Shown here: piece by piece, positions 36,677-44,116 of the stretch
How the letters are laid out: each line of letters begins with the position of its first letter
Numbering within the stretch: position 1 is the first letter of the stretch
Assembly: GCA_945902805.1 (NCBI GenBank)
Contig: CAMDMZ010000025.1
Location: 1-62,377 of the forward strand
DNA: 62,377 nucleotides
From: Propionivibrio dicarboxylicus
GTDB lineage: Bacteria > Pseudomonadota > Gammaproteobacteria > Burkholderiales > Rhodocyclaceae
Direction of reading: 5' to 3'
Program-made: the position numbers and the translations under genes
Notes under the pieces: model-generated
What the model was told of the DNA's origin: nothing
Seen by the model: the letters and a program-made list of their open reading frames with translations, nothing else
Databases searched by the model: none

Positions 36677-37795
36677 CTATTGCTCCAGATCGTTAAGCGT
36701 GGTCGTTTCGTGAGCAGCCTTGGCTGCGCCCTTCTTGCCACGATTGAGGAACGTCACCACCACACCGGCTGCCGCACCTGCCGCCGCTACGCCAGCGCCG
36801 ACTTTTAGCGGATTAGCGGGCATGGACAGCGCCTTGTAGAAGCCGCCGGCATCCCAGAAGTTGGGCTCCGAGCAGCCGATACAGCCGTGACCGGACTGGA
36901 TCGGGAAGCTGGTACCGTCGTTCCACTTGGTGGTGGCACAGGCGTTGTAAGTCACCGGACCTTTGCAGCCGAGTTCGAACAGACACCAGCCGCGACGCGC
37001 TGCTTCGTCGTCAAAGGTCTTGGCAAACTTGCCTTGATCGTAGAACGGCCGCCGATAGCAGCGGTCGTGGATCGTCTCGCCGTAGAACACCTTGGGCCGC
37101 CCCAGACCATCAAGCTCGGGAATCGTACCGAAGGTCAGGAAGTGCGCCAGCACACCGGTCATGACCACCGGGATCGGTGGGCAACCGGGAATGTTGATAA
37201 TCGGCTTGTCCTTGATGATGTCGGCCACGGACACGGCACCGGTCGGATTCGGATTGGCCTTCGGCAAGCCACCATAGGTGGCGCACGTACCGACCGCGAC
37301 AATGGCCGCAGCGCCCTTGGCGCTATCGACCAGCATGTCGTAATTGCTGATGCCGGCAATGGTCGAATAGCCAGGATTGGCCATCGGAATTGAGCCATCG
37401 ACGATCAGCAAATACTTGCCGGCGTTGTCCTTCATCGCCTGTTCGCGCGCATGCTCGGCGGCTTCGCCAGAGGCGGCTTGCAGTGTGTGGTGATAGTCGA
37501 GCGAGATCAGGTCGAAGATCAGGTTCTCGAGTGTCGGCGAATGTGACCGCGTAATGGCTTCGGTACAGCCGGTGCATTCCTGGAAGGAAAGCCAGATTAC
37601 CGATTGCCGTCGCGTGGCGGCGATTGCCGCTGCCATCGCCGGCGCCATCGACGGTGGCAGGGCCAGCATCGAGGTCATCACCGTACAGAATTTGAGGAAT
37701 GCGCGGCGACTGACGCCGTGCCGGGCGAGGCCTTCGCCCACCGTTCCAGGCACAGAAAATTCTGTACCGGGTTGTTGCGGATGTCGACTTTTCAT
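36677..37795 (-). CDS. hynS: [NiFe]-hydrogenase small subunit with Tat signal
   Basis: A 372-residue iron-sulfur subunit. The twin-arginine signal is VSRRAFLKFCTVMTS near residue 30. Cluster ligands are in ECTGCTEA, VGTCATYGG, NIPGCPP, HDRCYRRP and GCIGCSEP. A C-terminal hydrophobic anchor (about 330-352) ends in NRGKKGAAK. Part of that anchor, KVGAG, matches a degenerate copy of the dispersed repeat. An FNR-type box lies 58 bases upstream of the ATG. It transfers electrons from the NiFe site to Isp1. Confidence 0.95.
   Translation of the reverse strand: MKSRHPQQPGTEFSVPGTVGEGLARHGVSRRAFLKFCTVMTSMLALPPSMAPAMAAAIAATRRQSVIWLSFQECTGCTEAITRSHSPTLENLIFDLISLDYHHTLQAASGEAAEHAREQAMKDNAGKYLLIVDGSIPMANPGYSTIAGISNYDMLVDSAKGAAAIVAVGTCATYGGLPKANPNPTGAVSVADIIKDKPIINIPGCPPIPVVMTGVLAHFLTFGTIPELDGLGRPKVFYGETIHDRCYRRPFYDQGKFAKTFDDEAARRGWCLFELGCKGPVTYNACATTKWNDGTSFPIQSGHGCIGCSEPNFWDAGGFYKALSMPANPLKVGAGVAAAGAAAGVVVTFLNRGKKGAAKAAHETTTLNDLEQ
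36790..36806 (+). repeat. Degenerate dispersed-repeat copy 6 inside hynS
   Basis: GCCAGCGCCGACTTTT matches the right half of the consensus. The left half (36782-36789) differs at three positions, and the span encodes the KVGAG segment of the small-subunit tail. It could be chance in an Ala/Gly-rich tail. Confidence 0.4.
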
Positions 37796-37852
37796 GCCAC
37801 CCCCTCGGTTACTTGAGACGGGCGAATTCTTCGCTCTTAAACTTGGTCCGTA

Positions 37853-37866
37853 TTGATTTGGGTCAA
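37853..37866 (-). promoter_or_regulatory. FNR/DNR-type operator of the hydrogenase structural genes
   Basis: On the minus strand TTGAC-CCAA-ATCAA, one mismatch from TTGAT-N4-ATCAA. It lies 58 bases before the hynS ATG and overlaps the end of hupD. A weak -10-like AAGAAT lies near 37826-37831, close to the spacing expected of an FNR-activated promoter. It suggests an internal promoter for hynS-isp1-isp2-orf-hynL. Confidence 0.6.
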
Positions 37867-38357
37867 CAGTCCCGCACTATTGCATTGCGCCAATTAGAGA
37901 TCATTTCCTCTGCCTGTTTGCACATAATTGTCACGCCATCAGCTACCGCCGGCGTCAGCACTTCCCCCCAATCGAGCTTGGCCGGCCGAATGCCGATCAA
38001 AGCGCGTCGTTCCGGCCATTTTTCCATCAGGCGCGCAATCGCCATGAGATCCAGCAAGCCCACTTCATGCACACTGGCCTTGCGGTTTTCGCCGAGGAAG
38101 CGATCCATCGCCTCGCCTTCATAGCAGCCGACGCTACCGGTCGGGCCATCAATCATCGCGGCGTCCATCACGATCAGCGCATCGCATTCCTCGATCGGTA
38201 CCGCGAGCGTGAAGGACAAGGTGCCGCCATCGAGAAACTCGACATTCGTGTCCGTGCCCTGCTCCACCATTTGCCGCTGCAGGGTTTGCATGGCGACGAC
38301 ACCAACGCCTTCGTCGGACAACAGCGTATTGCCAATACCCAGCACCAGTATGTTCAT
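37863..38357 (-). CDS. hupD: Hydrogenase maturation endopeptidase
   Basis: A 164-residue HyaD/HupD/HycI-family protease that removes the C-terminal peptide of the large subunit after nickel insertion. It begins MNILVLGIGNTLLSDEGVG with the Ni-contacting acidic residue. DGGTLSF, VMDAAMIDG and SVHEVGLLDL hold the other expected acidic and His ligands. It overlaps hupK by ATGA and is followed by hynS after 67 bases. Confidence 0.93.
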   Translation of the reverse strand: MNILVLGIGNTLLSDEGVGVVAMQTLQRQMVEQGTDTNVEFLDGGTLSFTLAVPIEECDALIVMDAAMIDGPTGSVGCYEGEAMDRFLGENRKASVHEVGLLDLMAIARLMEKWPERRALIGIRPAKLDWGEVLTPAVADGVTIMCKQAEEMISNWRNAIVRDC

Positions 38358-39328
38358 TTGATCACCTCAAGTTCCCAGCGCACGCAAGGGTCCAGCGCCG
38401 CGATGGCCTGGCTGATGAATTCGCGCAAGCTGGCGTCGTCCACAGCGGGCCGCCCATGCAGCCAGTCAAACAGGCTTCCGCGCGGATGAAAGTTCCACTC
38501 CGTCGGCGCCACGATCACGTAGTCGGCGATGCGATCGCCGTCGAGCGTGATTTCATGCATTAACAAGCCGCGCGCCGTATCGATTAGAGAACGGCCAACG
38601 CCAGCTCCGTTATCGGCCGCACTCGCCGTCCCGCCAGCGCCGACTTTTTGCTCGCCTGCCGACCAAGACCACAGCTCGGCACTGCGCGCATGCCAGCGCG
38701 CCGCAAACGCACCCGACGCCGTCGGATTCTGCCCACCCCAACGCGCATAAGCCCCGGTTTCGGCGGCTTCGCCCTGCCATAGCGGTAGCGCCGCAATGTC
38801 GGCATTGAGCCGTGACCAGGCGGCAAGTGATTGGCGCGCCGACATCACTGGCAACAAGGCAGTCACGCCTTCTTCCGGCTGGACTAATTCATCCAGCCGC
38901 TGTAGGAGTTCGTTCCAGAACTCCTGCGCCAGAACAGTCTGTAATCCAGGCTGGTCGCCGGTCGCGACGGCCTGCTGGGCCTTCAGAAACAGCTCACGCT
39001 GCGCGGGCAGACCCAGCAGCGCGGGCAGATCCAACAGCAAGCGCCACAAATGCTCGCGCAGCACCTCGATTTCGATCGCGGCATCGAGCATCGGCGGCGT
39101 CTCCACGCCGCGCGCGGCGGCCAACGCGAGGCCGGCGGCCTGCCCTTGGGCGCGGCCGCACAAAGCAAAAATCAAAGGCACCAGTTGTACGGCCTGTGCC
39201 GCCGGTTTGCCGCGCAAGGCGCGTGCCACATTCGGACGCTGCGACCGGATCTCGACTTCTGCGATCCGATCAGCCACGAGTCGCAATTGAATGTGGACAC
39301 GGCCAGCGTCAAGCATCGGCGCGCTCAT
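38354..39328 (-). CDS. hupK: HupK-like hydrogenase assembly protein with repeat insert
   Basis: A 324-residue relative of the large subunit that lacks its nickel-site cysteines. LIFALCGRAQGQA corresponds to the RICGVC region, and LDPCVRWELEVI to the DPCxxCxxH end. HupK/HoxV-type proteins act as scaffolds for Fe(CN)2CO assembly. The segment [16 protein letters not shown] (about 227-242) is encoded by an in-frame dispersed repeat and looks like a loop insertion. It overlaps hypC upstream and hupD downstream. Confidence 0.85.
   Translation of the reverse strand: MSAPMLDAGRVHIQLRLVADRIAEVEIRSQRPNVARALRGKPAAQAVQLVPLIFALCGRAQGQAAGLALAAARGVETPPMLDAAIEIEVLREHLWRLLLDLPALLGLPAQRELFLKAQQAVATGDQPGLQTVLAQEFWNELLQRLDELVQPEEGVTALLPVMSARQSLAAWSRLNADIAALPLWQGEAAETGAYARWGGQNPTASGAFAARWHARSAELWSWSAGEQKVGAGGTASAADNGAGVGRSLIDTARGLLMHEITLDGDRIADYVIVAPTEWNFHPRGSLFDWLHGRPAVDDASLREFISQAIAALDPCVRWELEVIK
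38624..38649 (+). repeat. Dispersed 26-bp repeat, copy 7 (in frame in hupK)
   Basis: A perfect match to CGCCGTCCCGCC plus AGCGCCGACTTTTT. Read on the minus strand it encodes QKVGAGGTA within HupK without breaking the frame. Confidence 0.9.
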
Positions 39329-39624
39329 CGAACGGTAGTTGACGTCAGGTCGGGGAAATAGCCATCGAGCTGCGTTTCACCCGCCAGTGCGGCCTGCACG
39401 CCTTCCAGCGCACGGCGAATTTCCTCGGCGCGCTCGGGCGTCAGCCGTTCGCGCGCCTGGCCGAGCACGGCATACACCCATTCGCCCGGCACCACGTCAC
39501 CGAGCCAGAGAATGTTGAGCCGTTCGCGTCGTCTCTCGCTGCCCAGCTCACCTTCGCACCAGGCAAAAGCACCGCCACTGGCGGCATCGAGTTCAATTAC
39601 CTGCATGGGAATTCCGAGACACAT
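39325..39624 (-). CDS. hypC: HypC/HupF hydrogenase chaperone
   Basis: A 99-residue protein with the invariant N-terminus MCLGIPMQV, whose Cys2 binds the Fe(CN)2CO unit. LGDVVPGEWVYAVLGQA is the conserved core. It delivers iron to the large subunit with HypD. It is a little longer than typical HypC (70-90), so HupF is also possible. It overlaps hupK by ATGA. hypD and hypE are not in this window. Confidence 0.92.
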   Translation of the reverse strand: MCLGIPMQVIELDAASGGAFAWCEGELGSERRRERLNILWLGDVVPGEWVYAVLGQARERLTPERAEEIRRALEGVQAALAGETQLDGYFPDLTSTTVR

Positions 39625-39635
39625 ATCAGTCGATT

Positions 39636-40838
39636 TCAGTAAAGGTAAAAGTCGGTGCTGGCACGACGCCAGGCGGCTTCATCAGACGCCGTCAAGGCCT
39701 CGAGATCGCCGGGCTGCGTGGTCGGATCATCCACCCACTCGCGCAACAGCGGACTGCCGTTGATCAGATCGATGGCCAGCCGTTCGTGTTCGTATTCGTA
39801 GGCGAAATCGCGCCACAGCGGATAATCGGGCTGCAGACGGCGAATCGCCTTGAAAGCCAACGCCATGAGCCGCCACGGTTTAAAGGCGGCATGATCGTAG
39901 TGCCTCGGATCGTCGACATGGATCTGCATGCCGCTACAGAGTGCACCGGCATGTTTGTGAAACGTCGGCTCAAACCAGCACGGACGCAAACGACAGCTGG
40001 CCAACCATTCCGGTGCCAAGCGCTGCATCTCGGCGATCAGCGCTCCACCGTCGATATCTGGCGCTCCAAAGAGTTCCAGCGGCCGTGTCGTGCCGCGCCC
40101 TTCCGAAAGCGTCGTGCCCTCCAGCATCACCGTGCCGGCATAGCAGCGCGCCATCGACAGATTGGGCGCGTTCGGGCTCGGATTGATCCAACTGCGTTCC
40201 AGCGGCCAACCATAACCGGGCGCGGTATCGGGTTGCCAATCGGCCATGCGAATCACTTCACACTCGACATCAAGTTTCAACGTGGCAATGAACCAGCCGG
40301 CCAGCTCCCCCAGCGTCAAGCCGTGGCGCATCGGCATGGCCCCGGCGCCGACAAAACTTTCCCACCCCGGATGCAAGCGCAGGCCTTCCACCGGGCGTCC
40401 GGCCGGGTTTGGCCGGTCCAGCACCCACACCGCCTTATCGTGGCGCGCGGCTTCTTCGAGCACGTAACGCAGCGTGGTGATGAAGGTGTAGATGCGGCAG
40501 CCCAGATCCTGCAGATCGACCAACAAGACGTCGAAGCTATCCATCATCACCGCCGTCGGCCGTCGCACCTCACCGTACAAACTGAAGATGGGAATGCCGA
40601 GCTGCGGGTCGATGAAATCCGGCGACTCCATCATGTTGTCCTGCTTGTCGCCGCGCAAGCCGTGCTGCGGGCCGAAGGCGGCTGTCAGTTGAATCTCGGG
40701 CGTGGCCGCCAAGGCATCCAGCGCATGCGTCAGATCACGCGTCACCGAGGTCGGATGGGCCAACAGAGCGACGCGCCGACCGGCCAAGCGGCCGCGGAGC
40801 GCGACATCATCCAACAAACATTCAAGACCGACTTTCAT
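39636..40838 (-). CDS. DUF1343 family protein, NamZ-like exo-beta-N-acetylmuramidase
   Basis: A 400-residue protein of the DUF1343 family. Features are ALLAHPTSVTRDLTHALDAL, AAFGPQHGLRGDKQDNM, LVDLQDLGCRIYTFITTL, VLDRPNPAGR, and TTLSEGRGTTRPLELFGAP. A characterised member (NamZ of Bacillus) removes N-acetylmuramic acid from peptidoglycan fragments. No signal peptide is seen, so it is probably cytoplasmic recycling. It sits 11 bases before hypC and 10 bases after the DOMON gene. It is thus in the hydrogenase transcription unit, which is unexpected. The last residues (RASTDFYLY) are encoded by a partial dispersed repeat. Confidence 0.88.
   Translation of the reverse strand: MKVGLECLLDDVALRGRLAGRRVALLAHPTSVTRDLTHALDALAATPEIQLTAAFGPQHGLRGDKQDNMMESPDFIDPQLGIPIFSLYGEVRRPTAVMMDSFDVLLVDLQDLGCRIYTFITTLRYVLEEAARHDKAVWVLDRPNPAGRPVEGLRLHPGWESFVGAGAMPMRHGLTLGELAGWFIATLKLDVECEVIRMADWQPDTAPGYGWPLERSWINPSPNAPNLSMARCYAGTVMLEGTTLSEGRGTTRPLELFGAPDIDGGALIAEMQRLAPEWLASCRLRPCWFEPTFHKHAGALCSGMQIHVDDPRHYDHAAFKPWRLMALAFKAIRRLQPDYPLWRDFAYEYEHERLAIDLINGSPLLREWVDDPTTQPGDLEALTASDEAAWRRASTDFYLY
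39647..39669 (-). repeat. Partial dispersed-repeat copy 8 at the C-terminus of the NamZ-like gene
   Basis: The minus strand reads CGTCGTGCC then AGCACCGACTTTTA. The right half matches the consensus fully; the left half has decayed. It codes for the terminal RASTDF before the stop. Confidence 0.6.
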
Positions 40839-40848
40839 GATGCCAACT

Positions 40849-41415
40849 TCACACTTCGGAAATTTCAGATCCGCGCAGGATAAACCCGGCCCGATCGTGA
40901 AAGTCCGGATTTTCGCGCGGATGCGTCAGCGCCCAGTAACTCAAGCCGCCGGCGGCGGCTTCGATAACCACGGTCAGCGATAACTCCAGCTCCGCCAAAG
41001 CCGACCGTGGCAGCAGTTGGCGCGGAATGCGAGCGGTCAAGCACCAGCCGCTCGGTGTGGTGGAAAACTGATGCGATGGACCACCCTCCGGGGACGTCAC
41101 GCATGGCAATCGATAGCCGGAAAAGTCATAAACCGCCCATAGGCCCGATGGTGAAAAGTTGAACTCGCGGTAATCGGCGGCGTTGATTTTGCCAATAAAC
41201 AGCTCGCAGCATGTGTGGCGCCACAACTCGTCGGCCAGGCCGGGAACAGTCGGTTGCGGCAGGCGAATTTCGCTCAACCGCACCACGCAGTCGTAGGTAA
41301 GCACCAGTTGGCCATCGTCGCCAAAGGCTGCCGAAGCGGTCAATGCGCCCATGCTTGCCGGGACCGCACCGGCCGCCAGCGGATGACACTGTAGACTGCT
41401 AACCGTAGTCCTCAT
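40849..41415 (-). CDS. DOMON-like (CBM9-type) domain protein
   Basis: A 188-residue beta-rich protein. Features are LVLTYDCVVRLSEIRLPQP, DELWRHTCCELFI, YREFNFSPSGLWAVYDFSGYR and LSYWALTHPRENPDFHDRAGF. This fits the DOMON-like family related to carbohydrate-binding module 9. No signal peptide is seen. I chose ATG 41415 because AAGGGGG precedes it on the minus strand; a longer open frame to 41484 lacks this. It is the first gene of the run into the NamZ-like gene and hydrogenase genes. The ligand is unknown. Confidence 0.82.
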   Translation of the reverse strand: MRTTVSSLQCHPLAAGAVPASMGALTASAAFGDDGQLVLTYDCVVRLSEIRLPQPTVPGLADELWRHTCCELFIGKINAADYREFNFSPSGLWAVYDFSGYRLPCVTSPEGGPSHQFSTTPSGWCLTARIPRQLLPRSALAELELSLTVVIEAAAGGLSYWALTHPRENPDFHDRAGFILRGSEISEV

Positions 41416-41469
41416 CGCCGCCCCCTTCCGCAATCGTCCATAGTTTCCTGCTGCTTTCCGCTTCGCCTT

Positions 41470-42372
41470 ATGAGCATTTTCCATATTCTGCTGCCCGTTG
41501 CACTGGTTGCACTCGTTGGCCTCGCTTGGCTCGGCCTCAACGCCGCGATTCGCCGCAGCTTACGGGCGCCGCGTGTACGTTCCGCATCCAATCCCGCCGA
41601 CCACGGCCTGGCCTACACGGGCCAACGGATTCCGACCGAGAACGGAAAATATCTCAATTCGTGGTGGCTGCCCCCGACCAATGAAAACGCGGCGACGATC
41701 ATCGTCGTTCACGGCTGGGGCGGCAATGCGGCGATGATGCTGCCGATCGCACCGCCGTTGCATGGCGCTGGATTTGCGCTGCTGTTCATCGAATCGCGTT
41801 GCCACGGCGCCAGCGATGACGACAGTTTTTCGTCGATGCCACGCTTTGCCGAAGATATCGACGCGGCCTTTGCCTGGCTCAAGCGCCAACCCGGCATCGA
41901 CCCCAACCGCATCGCCGTACTCGGGCATTCGGTCGGTGCGTCTGCCGCGCTCCTCGCCGCCTCGCGTGGACCAGGCATCGCCGCCGTCGCCAGCATTGCG
42001 GCCTTCGAACACCCGGAATCCATCATGCGACGCTTCCTGGCGGCCAAGCGCGTACCCTTCATTCCCTTCGGCTGGTATGTGCTGCGCTATGTGCAACAGG
42101 TGATCGGCTACCGTTTTGACACCATCGCCTCGATCAACACCATCCGCCAGGTACGCTGCCCGGTGCTGCTGGTGCACGGCCTCGACGACACAACGGTACC
42201 GGCTTCAGATGCCGAGCATATCCATGCCAACGCGCAACCGGGTATCAGCCGTCTGTTGCTGGTGCCTGGCGATCATGACAGCTATGGCGAACTGCCGGCA
42301 CGGATGGACGATCTGATCGCTTTCCTGCGCAACGCGATGCCGGACGCCGTCCCGCCAGCGCCGACTTTTTAG
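41470..42372 (+). CDS. Alpha/beta hydrolase with membrane anchor and repeat-encoded C-terminus
   Basis: A 300-residue hydrolase. An N-terminal hydrophobic helix (about 5-25) may anchor it. IIVVHGWGGNAAMM forms the oxyanion region, GHSVGASAA is the nucleophile elbow, VHGLDDTTVPASDAE carries the acid, and PGDHDSYGELP the His. The last residues DAVPPAPTF and the TAG stop are supplied by a dispersed repeat, so the natural C-terminus was replaced or extended. It is divergent from the DOMON gene with only 54 bases between. The substrate is unknown. Confidence 0.88.
   Translation: MSIFHILLPVALVALVGLAWLGLNAAIRRSLRAPRVRSASNPADHGLAYTGQRIPTENGKYLNSWWLPPTNENAATIIVVHGWGGNAAMMLPIAPPLHGAGFALLFIESRCHGASDDDSFSSMPRFAEDIDAAFAWLKRQPGIDPNRIAVLGHSVGASAALLAASRGPGIAAVASIAAFEHPESIMRRFLAAKRVPFIPFGWYVLRYVQQVIGYRFDTIASINTIRQVRCPVLLVHGLDDTTVPASDAEHIHANAQPGISRLLLVPGDHDSYGELPARMDDLIAFLRNAMPDAVPPAPTF
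42345..42370 (+). repeat. Dispersed 26-bp repeat, copy 9 (forms hydrolase C-terminus)
   Basis: A perfect consensus copy. In frame it reads AVPPAPTF, and its last T residues begin the TAG stop codon. Confidence 0.9.
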
Positions 42373-42403
42373 CGAGGCTTTGTGCCGAGCGAGGCTACCC
42401 AGG

Positions 42404-43942
42404 CTAGGCAGCCAGATCCTCGAATAAACTAACCGCGGCGTCCAACTGTTGCACCAGACGCTCGCTGCTGGCCGCAACCCGCACCGAGTTGGCGTTAAGG
42501 TCGGGACCACTGGCGGCATCCAGGTTGCGTTGCAAGATATTCCATTGACGGGTCACCGCGTCCAGTTGCGCCTGCAGACGCGGTTGGTCGACCGCAGCGG
42601 CACACAGGCGGGACAACGCCAGCGAGAATTCGCGTCGGGTCGCCGTCAGCTCACGAAGGCAGATATTGGCCGGAATCCCCCATTGCTGGAACAGGTAGAA
42701 CTTGGCCATCCGCTGCGACAACATGCGCTGGCGCCCCGCCAGGTTGACCAACTGGCCGTGTTTGGATTCCGGTGACACATAGGCCGAGGTCATTCGGTCC
42801 GCCGCCATGAGAACGGCCTCGTTGGACGAAAAGAGACGCCGGGCATCACTTTCCCGGGGAACATTTTCGAGCAAGCCCTTGTACGGTTGCCAAAGATCCT
42901 TGGTCTGGCACCAAGCCTCGTACGCCTCATCGCTGCCGGCACAATCCCCCAGCACAAGGCTCTGCCTTTCAAACAAGGCAATCGATTGACGCAGCATGAC
43001 CTGCGCACGGCGCGGCAGAACGCCCCGACCGAGCATCAGCCAGGACTTGGCCATCCGTTGCAGGAGCATGCGCTGACGCCCGGCGATGTTGATGATCGCC
43101 AGGGGTGAAATGATTCGCCCCGGCTTGCGGCCGACGCCGTGGCTGATGATCTTGGCGGGAACCTGGCCCCGAACCTGGCCATGCCGATATGACTGCGATG
43201 ACGATCCGGAACCTGGCAGTCCCGCTTCACCAGCAGTACGTCGATGCAGTGCAAGCTGCGCATTCTGCAGATACACGGAGCGACCATTGACCACAATCAG
43301 CCCTGCATCGGCCAGATCGCGCAAGGCCCGTGAAAATGTTTCGGGAGTCACCCCGATGCGGGATGCAATCAACTGCTTGCTGGCGGGCAAGCGAATCTCG
43401 GTTTCGCCACTGGCTGCGGCTATCCCGCCACTTTCCGACAATAGAAACTGGATCACGCGCTCGTTACCGGATTTGGACTGATGGTCGACCAGTTCCGCTT
43501 CAATCTCCAACTGGCGCCCGGCCAGACGCGCGATCAGGCGTGCCGACACTGCTGGTTCGCGAGCGACGACTCGCCGCAGCGCATCCCCCGCAATACACAG
43601 CAGCACACTGGATCCGACTGCCGAACAGTCGGCGCTATAAGGTCTTTCCGCAAACAACTCGGTATCACCAAACACCTGCCCCGGCACGATCAAGTCCAGT
43701 ACCCGTTCCTGGCCCGCGTAGGACACACTGGTGCGTTTCAGCAGACCGGCCACCACGATAAAGAGTGCTTCTGCGATTTGCCCGACCTGATAGACAGTTT
43801 CCCCCTTGTGGAAATCGACGCGTCGCGCCGCCCTCGCCAATTCGCCCGTTGATTCCTGCGCCAACATCGCGAACAGCGAGTTCCGGTGCAGGATCGCTTC
43901 GGTCTCGATCGTGGAATAGTTTGATACGGCTTTGATCAGCAC
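42404..43942 (-). CDS. Crp/Fnr-type regulator fused to two PilJ-like (nitrate-sensor P-box) domains
   Basis: A 512-residue protein. Residues about 20-145 form a cNMP-binding fold (HKGETVYQVGQIAEALFIVVAG, PGQVFGDTELF). Residues 165-228 form a Crp helix-turn-helix with recognition helix TPETFSRAL (ExxSR, FNR-like). The C-terminal 235 residues hold two repeats, INIAGRQRMLLQRMAK (about 284-299) and VNLAGRQRMLSQRMAK (about 399-414). Both resemble the P-box of PilJ and NarX-type domains. No FNR iron-sulfur cysteines are at the N-terminus. GTG 43942 follows AAGGA by 10 bases. A TTGAC-N4-GTCAA box lies upstream, consistent with autoregulation. The effector may be nitrate/nitrite or NO; this is inference. 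Confidence 0.88.
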   Translation of the reverse strand: MLIKAVSNYSTIETEAILHRNSLFAMLAQESTGELARAARRVDFHKGETVYQVGQIAEALFIVVAGLLKRTSVSYAGQERVLDLIVPGQVFGDTELFAERPYSADCSAVGSSVLLCIAGDALRRVVAREPAVSARLIARLAGRQLEIEAELVDHQSKSGNERVIQFLLSESGGIAAASGETEIRLPASKQLIASRIGVTPETFSRALRDLADAGLIVVNGRSVYLQNAQLALHRRTAGEAGLPGSGSSSQSYRHGQVRGQVPAKIISHGVGRKPGRIISPLAIINIAGRQRMLLQRMAKSWLMLGRGVLPRRAQVMLRQSIALFERQSLVLGDCAGSDEAYEAWCQTKDLWQPYKGLLENVPRESDARRLFSSNEAVLMAADRMTSAYVSPESKHGQLVNLAGRQRMLSQRMAKFYLFQQWGIPANICLRELTATRREFSLALSRLCAAAVDQPRLQAQLDAVTRQWNILQRNLDAASGPDLNANSVRVAASSERLVQQLDAAVSLFEDLAA

Positions 43943-43989
43943 GGGTGGAGTGTCCTTGAATGCGCTGCCGCGAATCGGGCGGCTGATTA

Positions 43990-44003
43990 TTGACCGGCGT
44001 CAA
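43990..44003. promoter_or_regulatory. Perfectly symmetric FNR/DNR-type box before the Crp-PilJ gene
   Basis: TTGAC-CGGC-GTCAA is a fully palindromic variant of the FNR consensus. It lies 47 bases upstream of the regulator's GTG. It is also 113 bases upstream of the divergent DUF2189 gene, so it could serve either. Confidence 0.6.
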
Positions 44004-44116
44004 TGAAAGCGCAATTAGTTCAGCTTTAAATGATCACGTAGGGAAATCGCACATTGTGCCAATGATTTTCCCGCCCGGAAACATACCGGCAATCAACTCA
44101 CTCGAAAGAACCTTCA

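Noticed and set aside
36790-36806. Counting the hynS tail match as a certain repeat copy
   Set aside because: Only the right half matches well and Ala/Gly-rich codons could produce it; kept as a low-confidence copy.
39786-40883. Plus-strand open frame of 365 codons opposite the NamZ-like gene
   Set aside because: Shadow of a recognised DUF1343 gene.
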